From contig NW_026908888.1 of the NCBI RefSeq assembly GCF_963583255.1, positions 89,501 through 153,500 of the forward strand: 64,000 bases of DNA. Reading direction: 5' to 3'. The position numbers and the translations under genes are program-made. Of the stretch, positions 33,691-45,875 are shown piece by piece. The notes beneath the pieces are model-generated. The model saw only the letters and a list, made by a program, of their open reading frames with translations, had not been told where the DNA came from and searched no databases. How positions within the stretch are numbered: the first letter of the stretch is position 1; each line of letters starts with the position of its first letter. The DNA comes from Pyrus communis. Taxonomy: Eukaryota; Streptophyta; Magnoliopsida; Rosales; Rosaceae.

Positions 33691-34458
33691 TAGCTTTTGC
33701 TAGTCCTCGAGCAAAACAGAATAAAAACAAATAAACAAAACGACACTAAACACGTAAAACACAACCTAAACCTTCCAACAACCGTCTTAGGGATTTCCAA
33801 TGCACATGACATGTTAAAAATCATCATTCTCACAGATTTTTAGTCATCTTCACACTTAAGTACATTCTTAATCATAGTCACCATATACTAGTTCACAATT
33901 AAGCATTTAAAACCATGTTTTGAATGTAGTAACATGCCTTAGAGAATTTGCTCAATTCCTTACAAGATATGCACTCGATTTTCACTCAGAATTTCTAACT
34001 ACACACCCTAATCTAGTCATATGTGAGAAGATTGATGTAAACATGAAAACGAACACTCACATATATGTATCATAAAGAGAGCAATTTCTGGAGTTAATAA
34101 GCATGTTTAGGTATGATCTCATGAATGGAATGCTACTACTTAGAATGAGAACCAGTGATTCCATAAGCTCATATCAATTTCAAACTCCGCAAATTGAAAC
34201 ACATAACACTCAAGATAGAAGTTGAGGGAGGTAACGGGGCTAAGGGTAATGGTTTAACAAAGAAAGGTAGAGTACACAAACGTTCTTAAAGCAATAGTGA
34301 GCAAAGTATTGAATTAGGCACTTAGAATTCCCTTTAGAACGCAGAAGTTAACTTTGAACACCCAAGGGGAAGTCACAACACTTAGGGCCATATTCAAACT
34401 TTTTGGGCCCTTTCATCAACAATCACACTTGTGAGTCCATTTTCACTTATTTTCACTC

Positions 34459-34509
<51 letters not shown>

Positions 34510-35565
34510 CTTTTTCCCGTGCCTCCTTTAAGACTTAGGCACATACATACACACAAAAATCCCTTCCCCCACACTTATTTTCTGCAACATATTAATAAAA
34601 AGGAATTCAATTAAGTCATGCTCACTATCCTTTAAGAACAAGGGTATAGGAAAGTCCTACTCTAGGCTAGGTAAGGGGTGATGTGGGTTAACAAAGAATA
34701 AAGGCTAAACGAGGCTCAACGGGGTTAAAACTTACAATAAATACGAAATATGGGAAGTAAGGCTATTTGGTTATGGTGGCAACTACACAACTTCATCTTG
34801 ATATATGTTATGCAATTCAATGTCATGCTTTGAATGAAACGGATATAAGTTCTAGCATTTAGTTCTATCATGATACAATTGCATTCTAAGTAGTAACCAA
34901 GCAAGGAATAATGAGATCATGCAACAACTTTAGAAAACAAAGAATCACAGAAAATAACTCTCCAAAGAAGGTAATGGCTCGAGTCTCACAGGGTTGTAGC
35001 GTTTGTTTGAGTTCCTTCCTTCAAGCATGTTACAAAAACGAATTTTTCTTTTATGATTGCATGTGAAGTCATATATTATAACCATAACTAAGCATAAACC
35101 AAGAGTAAATCAAACTTTTCTCTATGTTTATAACTCTTTCTAACCGTCATGCAATTATAAACCAAATCCTTAACATTGTGTTGGAAGGTATCCTAAGATA
35201 CAAACTCACAAAAACGACTCAAAACACTCTTTTTAGGCTTTTCAAAACAATTTTTCAAATTTTTATGTGCTTTTCGGAGTTATAAAACAACACACACTAA
35301 AATAGTTTTAAAACAGTGAGAAACAACATGTGAAGTGATAGGTGATAAAATCCAACGAATTTGCATCAAATATACTTAGTTACCCCCCCACACTTAAATC
35401 AAACATTGTCCTCAATGTTTTAAGCATAGATTCACACAAAGCATAAGTAAATACACAAAAAGCACTTAAACATACTAAACATGGCAAAATGTAATTAACA
35501 AAGAGAAGAGTTTAGGGACGCAAATCTGGTTATGGAGTGTAAATTCCATCTTCTCTTTGTTGATT
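33691..35565 (-). other. Athila-1 non-coding region next to the 3' LTR
   Basis: A/T-rich and without a coding ORF. It holds a poly-T run (about 34466-34510). Near 35383-35440 there is a second polypurine-like block (minus strand AAGTGTGGGGGGG) followed by ATTGTCCTCAATGTTTTAAGC, which recurs after pol at 37757-37800. The long 3' untranslated region is typical of Athila elements. Confidence 0.6.
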
Positions 35566-37420
35566 GCAATGAGGCTTGATCTTGATGATCCACAGGCTTA
35601 CTCTCGAACTGGTTTCCGCCCATCATTGATTTTCCTTTGTGCTACTGGGCTGGAGGATTCTTTTGGTCTTCCCCGAAGGTCTGAGCTTATCCCTTTTGTC
35701 TGTTTCTTTGTTCAATCTGTGCAGGAGTGGTCCCTTCTCTGGAAGTGTATCAACCGTTGAAGATGACTACTCGAGAGCAACGCTAGGTAAGCAATCAGGA
35801 ATAGGTTCCAGGCAGTTGGCTCCAGATCGGAAGACTGACTCCAAGTGCCGGCTGATTGCTTCTTTCACTTTGCCATGCGAGTAAGAACAAGGACAAAGAA
35901 AAAGACAGGGAGAGAGCATGATATGAGATACTTTTGCTTTTGACCTTGATGATATGAGATACCTTTGCTTTTGAAGAAGCGGTGAAGGAATCAGCGCATG
36001 TATTTCCTCCTGGGTCATATGTACTCCAGGTATCTGGTATCATCTTTGGGGAAGAAGAAAATTTTGAGTAATTCAAAAGGCTTTGCTGGGAGTGCGCCCT
36101 CAGAGGTGAGAGAGAGTTGGGCATTTTTCTTCAGGTTTACCCTGCCATAAAAGACGAAGGTCGACATATATAGAGATAATATCAAGTGGTGGTACTTTTT
36201 ACCTTCGTCGACAAACGTTTTGATCCCGCAAATCCGGCTTTTTGAAATAATGGCGCCTCTTCGATCTCTGAACACGCCTCTTCGATTTCTGAGCAGGCGC
36301 CCCTTCGAGTGCTGAACGACACGTGGTAGTGCAGATGCGGCTCCTTTTGACAAAGCTGCACGCGTCTTCTGAAAAGCTGAGAAAGTGTCGCCGAACTTTG
36401 CGCTTGTCGGCTAAAGACGTGTAATTGAGATGATGGCCTCCACGTGTTATCAGCTTTGTCAGATATCTTTTGACAAAGCTGAACGCGTTTTCTGAAAAAC
36501 CGCGAAAGCGTCGTCGAAATTTGCGGAGGAAAATCCGGATCTCTGAATCGGTGGACGCGTCGCCATGGCTTTTTATGGAGCTATCGATCACCCCAACAAA
36601 TACACTCTGAAGAAATCCCATTCTTGAAAAATCGACTCCGGCCCTTTGAGAATTAACTCCAACCACCCCTTCTTTCTGAACACTTTTGAAAAATGGCAAA
36701 CTCATCGAACCTTAGCTTGGAATTGAGCTTTAGCAGTGATACGGGCGCGCCGCGTCAAGGTAACGTATGGCGCCCTTCTTTCTTTTCTTCTAACGGTCCT
36801 CTCACAGGTGAAGACTCCGTGATGCAGGACGCCACAACAGCTACAATAGTAGCTAGGAACCTCCTCACTCCGAAAGATAGTAGGCTGCTGTCAGGACGGT
36901 CCGATGAGCTGGCCGTTCAAGAGTCCCTCGCACTTAGTGTTCAGTGTGCGAGTTCTGTGTCCAACATGGGCCAACGCCTGCTTGCCCGCTCCCGTCAGGT
37001 GGAATCATTGATGGCAGAAGTGGAAAGTCTCAAGCAGGAGATCCAGCAGCTGAAGTATGAGAATAGAAGTTTGCACGTGCTTGCAAACAACTATTCGACG
37101 GGCATGAAGAGGAAGCTTGATGAGCTGCAAGAGTCTGAAGGTCGGATTCACAGTGACCGTCAAAGGTTCTCGTCTTTCCTCCAGAGGCAACTTTTTCCTG
37201 GCTCATCCAGCGCTTGGCCAAGTATTGAGGCCTGGAATGCTCTATCTTCGATGCCTTCTGCTCCTATGCCTTCTGTTCCAACGCCTTCTGTTCCTACGCC
37301 TTCCGCTCCGATGCCTTCTGCTCCTACGCCTTCCGCTTCAAGAGTAAAGCCACGTAGTGGGGCCTCAAGCAAACACCCTTTGTGAAGCACCATCTTTCTT
37401 TGTTTAGCAGTGCCTATCAA
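35566..37420 (+). repeat. Segment of Athila-1 homologous to the Tat-2 antisense locus (apparent capture)
   Basis: From about 35567 to the end of the ORF at 37385 the sequence follows Tat-2 20361-22588 and 25001-25402 in the same order. Shared blocks include GGCTTGATCTTGA, GGTTCCAGGCAG, ATGATATGAGATAC, GACAAAGCTGCACGCG and then the ORF. The solo LTR is absent and the flank is shorter. It lies between two copies of the CCTCAATGTTTTAAGCA-type block (35413 and 37782), suggesting insertion into the element's 3' non-coding region. A plus-strand TATATAGAGATAA at about 36166 lies some 520 bp upstream of the ORF. Confidence 0.6.
36693..37385 (+). CDS. Antisense ORF of Athila-1: 230-residue coiled-coil, Pro/Ser-tail protein
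   Basis: Intact ORF from ATG 36693 to TGA 37383-37385, opposite in strand to gag-pol. Residues 1-90 are Ser-rich (MANSSNLSLELSFSSD) and contain DATTATIVARNLLTP and SDELAVQESLALSVQC. Residues about 95-150 are a strong heptad coiled coil (RQVESLMAEVESLKQEIQQL, then KRKLDELQESEGR). Residues about 187-216 are tandem five-residue units of MPSAP/TPSVP type, and the tail is basic. No membrane segment or signal peptide. The Tat-2 copy is broken, but the Athila-1 and Athila-2 copies are both intact. I do not recognise the family. It could oligomerise through the coiled coil; any role in the element's life cycle or in host interaction is speculation. Confidence 0.7.
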   Translation: MANSSNLSLELSFSSDTGAPRQGNVWRPSFFSSNGPLTGEDSVMQDATTATIVARNLLTPKDSRLLSGRSDELAVQESLALSVQCASSVSNMGQRLLARSRQVESLMAEVESLKQEIQQLKYENRSLHVLANNYSTGMKRKLDELQESEGRIHSDRQRFSSFLQRQLFPGSSSAWPSIEAWNALSSMPSAPMPSVPTPSVPTPSAPMPSAPTPSASRVKPRSGASSKHPL

Positions 37421-37579
37421 TAAATCAAACATTTTCTCAATGTTACAATCATAGACTCACATAATTAATAAACAAACAAACAATAACAACTAAACAACCT
37501 AAGTAGCGCTAAGACACAAACAAACACCAAAATGACTCAAATGACTCTAAAAACACATATTTTTGGGTTTTTCAAAAGA

Positions 37580-37617
<38 letters not shown>

Positions 37618-37987
37618 TTTTTTTTTTTATCAAATTTTCGAAGTTTTATACCAAGACACTATAAAACACTCTAAAAACGCTTAAAACAGCAAGAAACAAC
37701 ATTCTAAGTGATAGGTGAATAAATCCCACGAAATTCATGCAAATACAAATTGTTTACCCCCCCACACTTAAATCAAACCTTGTCCTCAATGTTTTAAGCA
37801 GAAAGTCACAACAGAGCAAGCAAATAAACAAATACGAGAAAGAAAGCAAAGTAAGGCAGTAAAGAAAAAGAAAGGAATAAAAATAAGTCTCTTAAAGGGG
37901 TTTTCCAAGTTCTTCTCTATTCGGATGCATGGGTTGCCTCCCAAGTAGCGCTTTCTTTTACGTCTTGCAGCCGGACGGTACCTCCGT
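37421..37987 (-). other. Athila-1 region directly downstream of pol
   Basis: Non-coding, with a long poly-T run (about 37581-37628) and a polypurine-like block (minus strand AAGTGTGGGGGGGTAAAC, 37755-37770). Just after the pol stop on the minus strand is a conserved stretch with AAGCGCT and GGAGGCAACCCATGCATCCG that recurs in Athila-2 at 61930-61975. Confidence 0.6.
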
Positions 37988-40900
37988 TTAAGCTTGACTA
38001 GGTTCCACGGCATGGAGGGGTACCTCCTCCACGACATGCTCCTCAAACATCTCGTAATAGGGCTTCAATCGATGCCCATTCACTTTGAATTCTTGCTGCG
38101 TCCTTGAACTTTTGATTTGCACTGCACCATGAGGGAAAACATTAGTAACAACAAACGGGCCAATCCATTTAGAACGCAACTTACCAGGAAACAACCGTAG
38201 GCGAGAGTTGAAAAGTAACACTTTCTGCCCAACTGTGAAGGTCTTGGTTCGAATCATTTTATCATGGAATGCTTTGGTCTTGGTTTTGTACATCCGGGCA
38301 TTCTCATAGGCTTCATTCCGAATCTCCTCAAGTTCATTCAATTGGAGCTTCCTATGAACTCCCGCTGCATCTATGTCCATGTTGAAAATCTTCACGGCCC
38401 AATGTGCCTTGTGCTCTAACTCTACGGGCAAATGACATGGCTTACCATAGACGAGCCGAAAAGGTGACATCCCAATGGGTGTTTTGTATGCCGTACGATA
38501 TGCCCACAGTGCATCATCTAAACGTAAGCTCCAATCCCTCCTTGTTGGTCCAACGGTCTTCTCCAAAATTTGTTTGATTTCTCGGTTAGACACCTCGGCT
38601 TGGCCATTTGTTTGAGGATGGTAAGGTGTGGAGACCTTATGGTTGACATGGTACTTTCTTAGCAACGCCTCAATGGTCCGATTGCAAAAGTGAGACCCTC
38701 CATCACTTATGATTACTCTCGGCATTCCAAACCTAGCAAAAATGTTAGTTTTCACGAAATCTGCAACCACCTTAGAATCGTTAGTACGGGTGGCTTTTGC
38801 TTCCACCCATTTAGAAACATAATCAACGGCTAGCAAGATATAAGTGAAACCATAAGATGGAGGGAAAGGGCCCATGAAATCAATGCCCCAAACATCAAAA
38901 ATTTCAACATTAAAGACAGGGGTTTGCGGCATTTGGTCCTTGGTACCTATGTTACCCATTCGTTGGCAACGATCACAAGACATACAAAAGGTTCTAGCAT
39001 CCCTAAATATAGTCGGCCAATAAAAACCACACTCTAAAACCTTGAGGGCAGTGCGTTGTGTGCCAAAATGACCACCACATGCATATGTGTGACAAAAGCT
39101 TAGAATTGAGTGAAATTCAGAATCATGCACACATCTACGTACAATTTGATCTGAGCAATACTTCCACAAATAAGGGTCATCCCAAACATAGAAACGTGCA
39201 TCATTTTTAAGCTTATCACGTTGGTGCTTGTTTAGTTCATTTGGAATTTGTTTAGCCACCAAGTAATTCACTAAATCTGCATACCATGGTTCACTTACCT
39301 CAATGGAAAGCAGCTGCTCATCGGGAAAAGTTTCAGGGATAGGTACGGCATGTTCATGCTCCTCGTGGATCATTCGGCTTAAATGGTCAGCCACTACATT
39401 CTCGCTTCCTTTCTTATCCCGGATTTCAATATCAAATTCTTGAAGAAGAAGAATCCAACGGATAAGCCTCGGCTTTGCTTCCTTTTTCGTGAGCAAGTAC
39501 CTCAAAGCTGCATGATCAGAATAAACGATTACTTTAGTACCAATTAAATATGAACGGAATTTATCTAAAGCAAAAACCACAGCTAGAAGTTCTTTTTCCG
39601 TCGTGGAGTAGTTCAATTGGGCATCATTGAGAGTCCGAGAGGCATAGTATATGACATGCGGCCGCTTGTCTCTTCTTTGTCCTAGAACAGCTCCTAATGC
39701 ATAGTCGGATGCATCGCACATGAGCTCGAACGGAAGGCTCCAATCTGGAGGTACAATAATGGGGGCCGAGACTAGCTTCTCCTTGAGTTGGTTAAATGCC
39801 GAATTACACTCTCCATCAAACTTGAATGGCACATCTTTTTGAAGCAATCGGCAAAGAGGGTTGGACATCTTGGAGAAGTCCTTGATAAAACGCCTATAGA
39901 ACCCTGCATGGCCAAGAAACGAACGTACCTCTCTAACCGAAGTAGGAGAGGGTAAGTGACGTACAAGGTCTATTTTTGATTTATCTACTTCAATTCCTTT
40001 TTCTGAAACAATATGTCCTAAAACTATACCTTGTTTCACCATAAAGTGACATTTCTCCCAATTCAAGACAAGGTTAGTTTCAACACATCGTTTCAAAATT
40101 AAGGTCAGATTATCCAAGCAATTATCAAATGAACTCCCAAATACACTGAAATCATCCATGAAAACCTCAATGATCTTTTCAACAAAATCGGAAAATATAC
40201 TTACCATACACCTTTGGAAAGTGGCCGGTGCGTTGCATAAGCCAAATGGCATGCGACGATAAGCAAATGTTCCAAAGGGACATGTGAATGTGGTCTTCTC
40301 TTGATCATCCGGGGCTATCACAATTTGGTTATATCCAGAGTATCCATCAAGAAAACAGTAAAAGGCATGACCGGCTAACCTTTCGAGCATCTGGTCGATG
40401 AATGGCAAAGGAAAGTGATTTTTCCTAGTCATGGCATTTAGCTTCCGGTAATCGATACATACTCGCCATCCAGTCTGAATGCGTGTAGGCACGAGCTCAT
40501 TCTCATCATTCTTGATAACAGTTACTCCGGACTTCTTGGGAACGACTTGAACTGGAGAGACCCAACGGCTATCGGAGATAGGGTAGATCACTCCGCAATC
40601 CAAAAGCTTGATTATTTCCTTCTTCACCACTTCCATCATCGGAGGGTTGAGACGGCGTTGAGCCTCTCGGGATGGCTTAGTCCCCTCCTCAAGAAGTATA
40701 CGGTGCATGCATGTGGTAGGGCTTATTCCTTTAATGTCGGCCAAAGTCCACCCTATGGCCGTTTTGTGCTCTCGCAGCACCCTCTCAAGCTTCTCCTCCT
40801 CCATTGCCGTGAGACTTGATGAAATGATGACGGGCAATGTTTCGCCTTTTCCCAAAAACACATACTTCAAATGGTCCGGCAACGGCTTAAGTTCAAGCGA

Positions 40901-43501
40901 TGGTGCCTGAACAACAGAAGGTAGCATCTTAGTGGAAACTGAATTTGAAAGTGAGAGTGGAACCTTACCATATTGTTGTGGTAATGACTCAAGGGCTGCC
41001 ACAACCTCAATTATTTCTTCACTAGAACCCATTGCAAAGAATTCCTCCTCCTTGCCGTGGCCTTGCATTGGCCCAAATCCTTCATTTTTGCGCTCTATGG
41101 CCTTAGTGATGGTTGTTTCCAGGGCGTCCTCATTCAATTCTTCAAGGTATACCTGCGCCAAAGAATCGATAACATCAATGGAAAAACAAGAATGGTCATC
41201 AACGGGATATCTCATAGTTTCAGAAATATTAAAATCAATCACTTCCCCATCGAATTCCATTGTCAAGGTGCCTTTGTATACATCAATCTTCGTTCGGGCC
41301 GTCTTCATGAATGGCCTACCAAGGAGAATCGGCAAAGATGTAGAATGGGCTGAATCCTCCATGTCTAGGACGTAGAAATCAGCCGGAAAAATTAAATGGT
41401 TCACCTGCACAAGCACATCTTCCAAAACTCCTTTTGGATACGCGTTAGAACGATCGGCCAATTGTATAATTACACCATCTTGTTTTAATTCACCCAAATT
41501 CATAGATGCATAAATCGAATAAGGCATGACATTTATGGATGCACCTAAATCAAGCATGGCATGTTCAAAACGATTATGTCCAATCACACAAGGAATCGTG
41601 AAACTACCGGGGTCTTTGCACTTGGTAGGCAGTTTACGTTGCAAAACAGCGGACACATTCTCGCTTACCTTCACTACCTCTTTGTTTGCCCTTCTTCTCT
41701 TTGTATTGCATAGGTCCTTGAGGAATTTAGCATACTTTGGAACCTGTTTGATTGCATCGAGAAGTGGTATGTTCACTTGCACCTTCCGGAACGTTTCAAG
41801 AATGTCCTTCTCGCTTTCTTCCTTTTTTTCTTGCATGAACCTACGAGGAAAAGGTACATTGGGCAGATTAGGGCGTGAAGTACATGAATTTGAACTTAAA
41901 TTACCTGATTTGGCCGAGTTAGGGTGATCTGCCTCAGGTTGTGTCTTCTCTTCATCTACTTTCTGGGCAGATGTGGGATTGTTTGGCTCGGTCCCAACTT
42001 CTTTTCCACCCCTTAGGGTGATGGCCTTGGCGGATTCGAATCCTCCCTTTGGATTGACTGTGGTTGAGCTAGGAAGCTTTCCTTGCTCTCTAATCTGTCC
42101 AAGGAACTCAGAAATCTGCCCTATTTGTTTCTTCATATCCATCATCTCCTTCTCGTTATTTTCTATCCGGTTGTTTTGATTTTGCAACCCCTGCGAAATA
42201 GAGGTTAGTAATTGCATAGCTTGATTACTTTCCAAAGACGTACCTGAATGAGATGATGCCGAAGGTTGTTGGGATTGTTGGGGTGCATACGGCTTGGAAT
42301 AAAAACCAGGGGGGTTTGGCCTAAATCCTCCTTGTTGGGCAGCTTGTTGTGGCTCCCTCCATTTGAAGTTTGGATGGTCCCTCCATCCGGCATTGTAAGT
42401 GTTCGAGTATGGGTTGTTTTGATTTTGTCCTTGGAAACCAATTGCATTGGCAGATTCCCACCCACCATTCTCGATTAGTTGAGGGCACTTGTCGGATGGA
42501 TGCCCTTGAATTGAGCACACGCCACAGACTTGGTGTTCTTGTGCTTTTGGACCAATCACAACCTGAGAAACAAGAGAAGTAAGATTAGCAAGTTGTGATT
42601 GAATTTCAGAAATAGCACTCACCTCATTTACACTTTGTTGCCGTGGGGCTTCCCTTTGGCCCACTCCTTCATATTGTTGAGCGTTGAGCGCTCGGTTGGC
42701 TATGAGAACCTTGGCATCCCTTGGTGTTTTGTCCACCAATGCTCCTCCCGCTGATGCATCAAGCATTTGACGTTCGATAGGAAGGAGGCCCTCATAGAAA
42801 TATTGAAGGAGAAGTTCCTCCTTCATTTGATGTTGAGGACATGAAGCTACAAGGCCCTTGAAGCGCTCATAATAAGCCGGGAATGTCTCACCATGATTCT
42901 GTTGAATACCACTAATTTTCTTCCGTAGGAGAATCACTCTCGAAGTAGGGAAGAATTTCTCCAAGAAAGCACGCTTCATACTCTCCCACGAAGTCACAGT
43001 TCCCGGGGCTAGTTCGTAGAGCCAATCTTTGGCCTTGTCCATAAGTGAAAATGGAAAGGCCTTCATCTTCAATATACTCCCATCCACATTGACGGGGGTC
43101 ATGCTCGAACAAACCACCTCGAACTCCTTCAAGTGTTTGTTGGGGTCATCCATAGACAAGCCATGGAACTTCGGAATATGGTGTAACAAACTGGATTTGA
43201 GTTCAAATTCATCGGTCTTGCCTTGGGCAGCCGTGGGGTATTGGATACAAAGAGGCAATGCATTATCCAGACCCGAGGCCGAAAGCTCCTTGATGGTTCT
43301 ATTATCTGCTGCCATGGCTTGTTCTTCTTCAAAAATTTGATCCGTGGGCTTTTCTTCTACACCTACTTCGTCTTCTTCAAGCCCAGGTTGTGGTGGAGGT
43401 TGTGGTGGCTCTTGTTGACTCCTCGTTCTCCTCAAAGTGCGTTCAAAATCACCGTCAAAGTCGGAGATGTTCTCTATAATAGGCCGAGAGCTACGAGTCA
43501 T
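37988..43501 (-). CDS. Athila-1 Gag-Pol polyprotein, intact (1837 aa)
   Basis: One open frame from ATG (first base 43501) to the stop at 37988, without internal stop or frameshift. By residue: Gag capsid domain about 95-290 ([23 protein letters not shown]); CCHC zinc knuckle about 325 ([14 protein letters not shown]); aspartic protease about 645-760 ([19 protein letters not shown]); reverse transcriptase about 930-1200 with [36 protein letters not shown] and catalytic FMDD; RNase H about 1265-1390 ([32 protein letters not shown]). Integrase about 1470-1800 has an HHCC finger ([20 protein letters not shown]), catalytic Asp in GIDFMG, Asp in SDGGSHF and Glu in NGQAEV, and a C-terminal KWIGPFVV. 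All catalytic residues are present. Gag and Pol are fused in one frame. Confidence 0.95.
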   Translation of the reverse strand: MTRSSRPIIENISDFDGDFERTLRRTRSQQEPPQPPPQPGLEEDEVGVEEKPTDQIFEEEQAMAADNRTIKELSASGLDNALPLCIQYPTAAQGKTDEFELKSSLLHHIPKFHGLSMDDPNKHLKEFEVVCSSMTPVNVDGSILKMKAFPFSLMDKAKDWLYELAPGTVTSWESMKRAFLEKFFPTSRVILLRKKISGIQQNHGETFPAYYERFKGLVASCPQHQMKEELLLQYFYEGLLPIERQMLDASAGGALVDKTPRDAKVLIANRALNAQQYEGVGQREAPRQQSVNEVSAISEIQSQLANLTSLVSQVVIGPKAQEHQVCGVCSIQGHPSDKCPQLIENGGWESANAIGFQGQNQNNPYSNTYNAGWRDHPNFKWREPQQAAQQGGFRPNPPGFYSKPYAPQQSQQPSASSHSGTSLESNQAMQLLTSISQGLQNQNNRIENNEKEMMDMKKQIGQISEFLGQIREQGKLPSSTTVNPKGGFESAKAITLRGGKEVGTEPNNPTSAQKVDEEKTQPEADHPNSAKSGNLSSNSCTSRPNLPNVPFPRRFMQEKKEESEKDILETFRKVQVNIPLLDAIKQVPKYAKFLKDLCNTKRRRANKEVVKVSENVSAVLQRKLPTKCKDPGSFTIPCVIGHNRFEHAMLDLGASINVMPYSIYASMNLGELKQDGVIIQLADRSNAYPKGVLEDVLVQVNHLIFPADFYVLDMEDSAHSTSLPILLGRPFMKTARTKIDVYKGTLTMEFDGEVIDFNISETMRYPVDDHSCFSIDVIDSLAQVYLEELNEDALETTITKAIERKNEGFGPMQGHGKEEEFFAMGSSEEIIEVVAALESLPQQYGKVPLSLSNSVSTKMLPSVVQAPSLELKPLPDHLKYVFLGKGETLPVIISSSLTAMEEEKLERVLREHKTAIGWTLADIKGISPTTCMHRILLEEGTKPSREAQRRLNPPMMEVVKKEIIKLLDCGVIYPISDSRWVSPVQVVPKKSGVTVIKNDENELVPTRIQTGWRVCIDYRKLNAMTRKNHFPLPFIDQMLERLAGHAFYCFLDGYSGYNQIVIAPDDQEKTTFTCPFGTFAYRRMPFGLCNAPATFQRCMVSIFSDFVEKIIEVFMDDFSVFGSSFDNCLDNLTLILKRCVETNLVLNWEKCHFMVKQGIVLGHIVSEKGIEVDKSKIDLVRHLPSPTSVREVRSFLGHAGFYRRFIKDFSKMSNPLCRLLQKDVPFKFDGECNSAFNQLKEKLVSAPIIVPPDWSLPFELMCDASDYALGAVLGQRRDKRPHVIYYASRTLNDAQLNYSTTEKELLAVVFALDKFRSYLIGTKVIVYSDHAALRYLLTKKEAKPRLIRWILLLQEFDIEIRDKKGSENVVADHLSRMIHEEHEHAVPIPETFPDEQLLSIEVSEPWYADLVNYLVAKQIPNELNKHQRDKLKNDARFYVWDDPYLWKYCSDQIVRRCVHDSEFHSILSFCHTYACGGHFGTQRTALKVLECGFYWPTIFRDARTFCMSCDRCQRMGNIGTKDQMPQTPVFNVEIFDVWGIDFMGPFPPSYGFTYILLAVDYVSKWVEAKATRTNDSKVVADFVKTNIFARFGMPRVIISDGGSHFCNRTIEALLRKYHVNHKVSTPYHPQTNGQAEVSNREIKQILEKTVGPTRRDWSLRLDDALWAYRTAYKTPIGMSPFRLVYGKPCHLPVELEHKAHWAVKIFNMDIDAAGVHRKLQLNELEEIRNEAYENARMYKTKTKAFHDKMIRTKTFTVGQKVLLFNSRLRLFPGKLRSKWIGPFVVTNVFPHGAVQIKSSRTQQEFKVNGHRLKPYYEMFEEHVVEEVPLHAVEPSQA

Positions 43502-43612
43502 ACACAGTACCTAAAAAAAAAACAAGGAAACAAACAAACTAAGAATTTGAAATAAGAATGCACGAAAAACAAAATATAAAAATAAAGACAAAGGATTAGC
43601 AAAGTTGCTAAT

Positions 43613-43629
43613 CCCCGGCAACGGCGCCA
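43613..43629 (-). promoter_or_regulatory. Athila-1 primer-binding site (tRNA-Asp)
   Basis: The minus strand TGGCGCCGTTGCCGGGG begins five bases after the LTR end and matches the 3' end of plant tRNA-Asp(GUC) including CCA. The same site recurs in Athila-2 at 58384-58400. Confidence 0.9.
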
Positions 43630-43634
43630 AAATT

Positions 43635-45875
43635 TGATGCGAGAATTACTTGACACTCAAATTAAACCCTCGTTTGACAATTGTAGTAGAATGGATAAGT
43701 GAGGGATCGTTCTAGACCGGGGATTAGGAGGGCTTGCTAAAACCTTCTAAATTGACTTAAAAACATAAAAACTAAATTAAAATACTCTTAACAAGACTAC
43801 TATGACTCAGAATGGCTTTGAAAAACTCAAATTGTCTAAAACAATCAAATTGACTCAAAATAGAAGCTAGAACTTGATTTAGACGAATTTGCAATTGTTT
43901 ATGACTCCAAAAGCTTAAAGATACAAAAATAAAACAAATACGAATGATTAAGACTTAACAAAATAGGGGGGGAATTGTGGTTGGACGATATTAAATTAAA
44001 AAGACAGAATATAATTAAAGGCAAAATGTAAATATGAATGTGATAAAAATATGGATGATGGAATAGCCAAGGGGTTCTTCTCCACACATGTTACACTTGC
44101 AAACAAAATTGATTCTCAGTTGGTCTTTCGATAAGTTGTGAAACTCAATGCTCCAAGTTAATTAGATCCGCTTAGATTAACTTTCAGATTTCCCTAAATT
44201 CGTTGGATTGAATGGAATACGCATTACAACCAAATTATTCTTAATCAAAGTCCCTAACTATGGAATACGCATGATAGAGACATTTAACCAAGATCATTAA
44301 GTTCAACGGAAATCATAAACATCGACGAGGCATTCGTTACTATGGAATACGCATGAAACTTATGCCAAGAATTCGTTTAACGCGATTGTTTATAAGCAAC
44401 CTCTACTACTTGTGAATATAAGTTCATAACGATTAGGTGAAATTCACTTATATTCTAGCGTCATATTTATGCATGAAAATTAAGCTTGCAATCTCAATGA
44501 ACATACATAAATAAGTTATCAATCAAACAGTTAAACGAATTGAATCCACAACTTATGAAATTCCAACCAAACGTAATCAATTCAAAATGCAAATATAAAC
44601 ATAGTTTCGAATCACCCCCTAGCTAAAGGGGGTTTAGTTCCTCATAACTTTGAAATCAAAGAAACACCTAAACATTCCAACAACTCAAACGTGAATTGTA
44701 TGAACGTTTAGGCACTCTTCTCTTCCCTTCTCATACGTACAAAACAAAGAGAATTAAATTTAAACTTTGAAATCAAAGAAACACCTAAACATTCCAACAA
44801 CTCAAACTTGAATTGTATGAACGTTTAAGCACTCTTTTCTTCCTCGTTGTTGTAGCACAAGGTCTAAGGTGAGCTTTGGGGATTATGTGAAGTGTTTTGG
44901 AGGGATGGGAAGTGGTTGGATAGTGGCTGCAATGAAGGAGAAAAACTGCACAGAAAATGGAAGTGTTTGTAACTGAAAATGTGTATGGAAGAGTGAATGA
45001 ATTTTGAGGAGTGTTGGATGCTTATTTATAGGTGAAATGGGGGAACAAAAGAGGGAATATTGCAGCTAGGAGGGGATGAATGATTATGGGTGCATGTGTT
45101 TGGAATAATGAAGGGGGAATGTATGTAATAAAACAACTAGGAAAAGTTATGGAAAGTTGGAAATGGGAGTGGGAACTCACGGCATTGTTGGGTTGTTTAT
45201 GGGAGAATAAATGTATGATAATGGCTAAATAATTAAAGGGAATGAATGGGAGTGACACTAGGTTGGTTATGCATGTGAATGCAAGGAGGAAAGCTGAAAA
45301 TGCAAGGGAAGCTCACGGCACAATGTTGTTTTGCTTCTTGAAATGCATGTGAATGCATTTGAGTGTAATATGAAAAGAATGACTAATTAATGTATGTAGG
45401 GTTGATATGCATGTGAATTAGGTTGGAAAGAGGTGGAAGTGGAATGTTATGCAATGATAATGTCTTGTAAAGATGCTAATAAATAATGCATGTAGGGTTA
45501 GCTAGGTTGGCTTTGTTTGGGTGCATGTATGTTAATGGTGGTTTTGCATGTGAATTGATGGATTGTTTTTGATGGAATGGATGGTTCTTTGCATGGCTAT
45601 AAGGGATAGAATAAGAGAGAATGGGCTAGGCCCTTTGTTTTATGTCCAAAGTGAAAATAAGGCCTTCAAATTCGTCCAAACTTTGGCTCCATGGATAAGC
45701 TATCCAATCCATGCCCAAAAATGCTCCAAATGGCCTCAAAATGCACTTTCTTGCTCCCTAAGCCCTTAGAACCTGAAAACACACAAAAGAAGCATAAAGA
45801 ACTAAAATAACTAAAGAAACATAACGTAAATGTACGAGAACAAGCCATTTAAGTCGCATGAATATGCTCCTATCA
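43635..45875 (-). repeat. Athila-1 5' LTR
   Basis: 2241 bp, the near-identical partner of 31436-33676 (offset 12,199). It would drive transcription of gag-pol on the minus strand. Minus-strand TATA box TATAAATA at 45023-45030. Confidence 0.95.
45023..45030 (-). promoter_or_regulatory. TATA box in the Athila-1 5' LTR
   Basis: The minus strand reads TATAAATA in the context ACCTATAAATAAGC. It is conserved at the same place in the 3' LTR (32824-32831) and in the solo LTR (23885-23892). Athila-2 has TATAAATA in its LTR at 57087-57094. Confidence 0.6.

Larger units (their letters stand above)
31436..45875 (-). mobile_element. Athila-1: complete, young Athila-type Ty3/gypsy retrotransposon (14,440 bp)
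   Basis: Two 2241-bp LTRs (31436-33676 and 43635-45875) flank an internal region with the tRNA-Asp primer-binding site, an uninterrupted gag-pol ORF, an antisense ORF and a polypurine tract. Perfect 5-bp target duplication AGAGG (31431-31435 and 45876-45880). By eye the LTRs differ only at 33372/45571 (T/G) and 33627/45826 (A/G). It is inserted in the coding sequence of the Tat-2 PMD gene. Athila assignment rests on the style of the gag-pol protein and the Asp primer. No env-like ORF is found; the space where Athila elements often carry one holds the antisense ORF instead. Confidence 0.93.

Noticed and set aside
33691..37987. An env-like ORF in Athila-1 between pol and the 3' LTR
   Set aside because: Looked for because some Athila elements have one; no sense-strand ORF of suitable length with membrane segments exists here.
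40547..43555. Several plus-strand ORFs of 65-147 codons opposite Athila-1 gag-pol
   Set aside because: Shadows of the conserved gag-pol frame; the same shadows appear opposite pol in Athila-2 (58516-59344).
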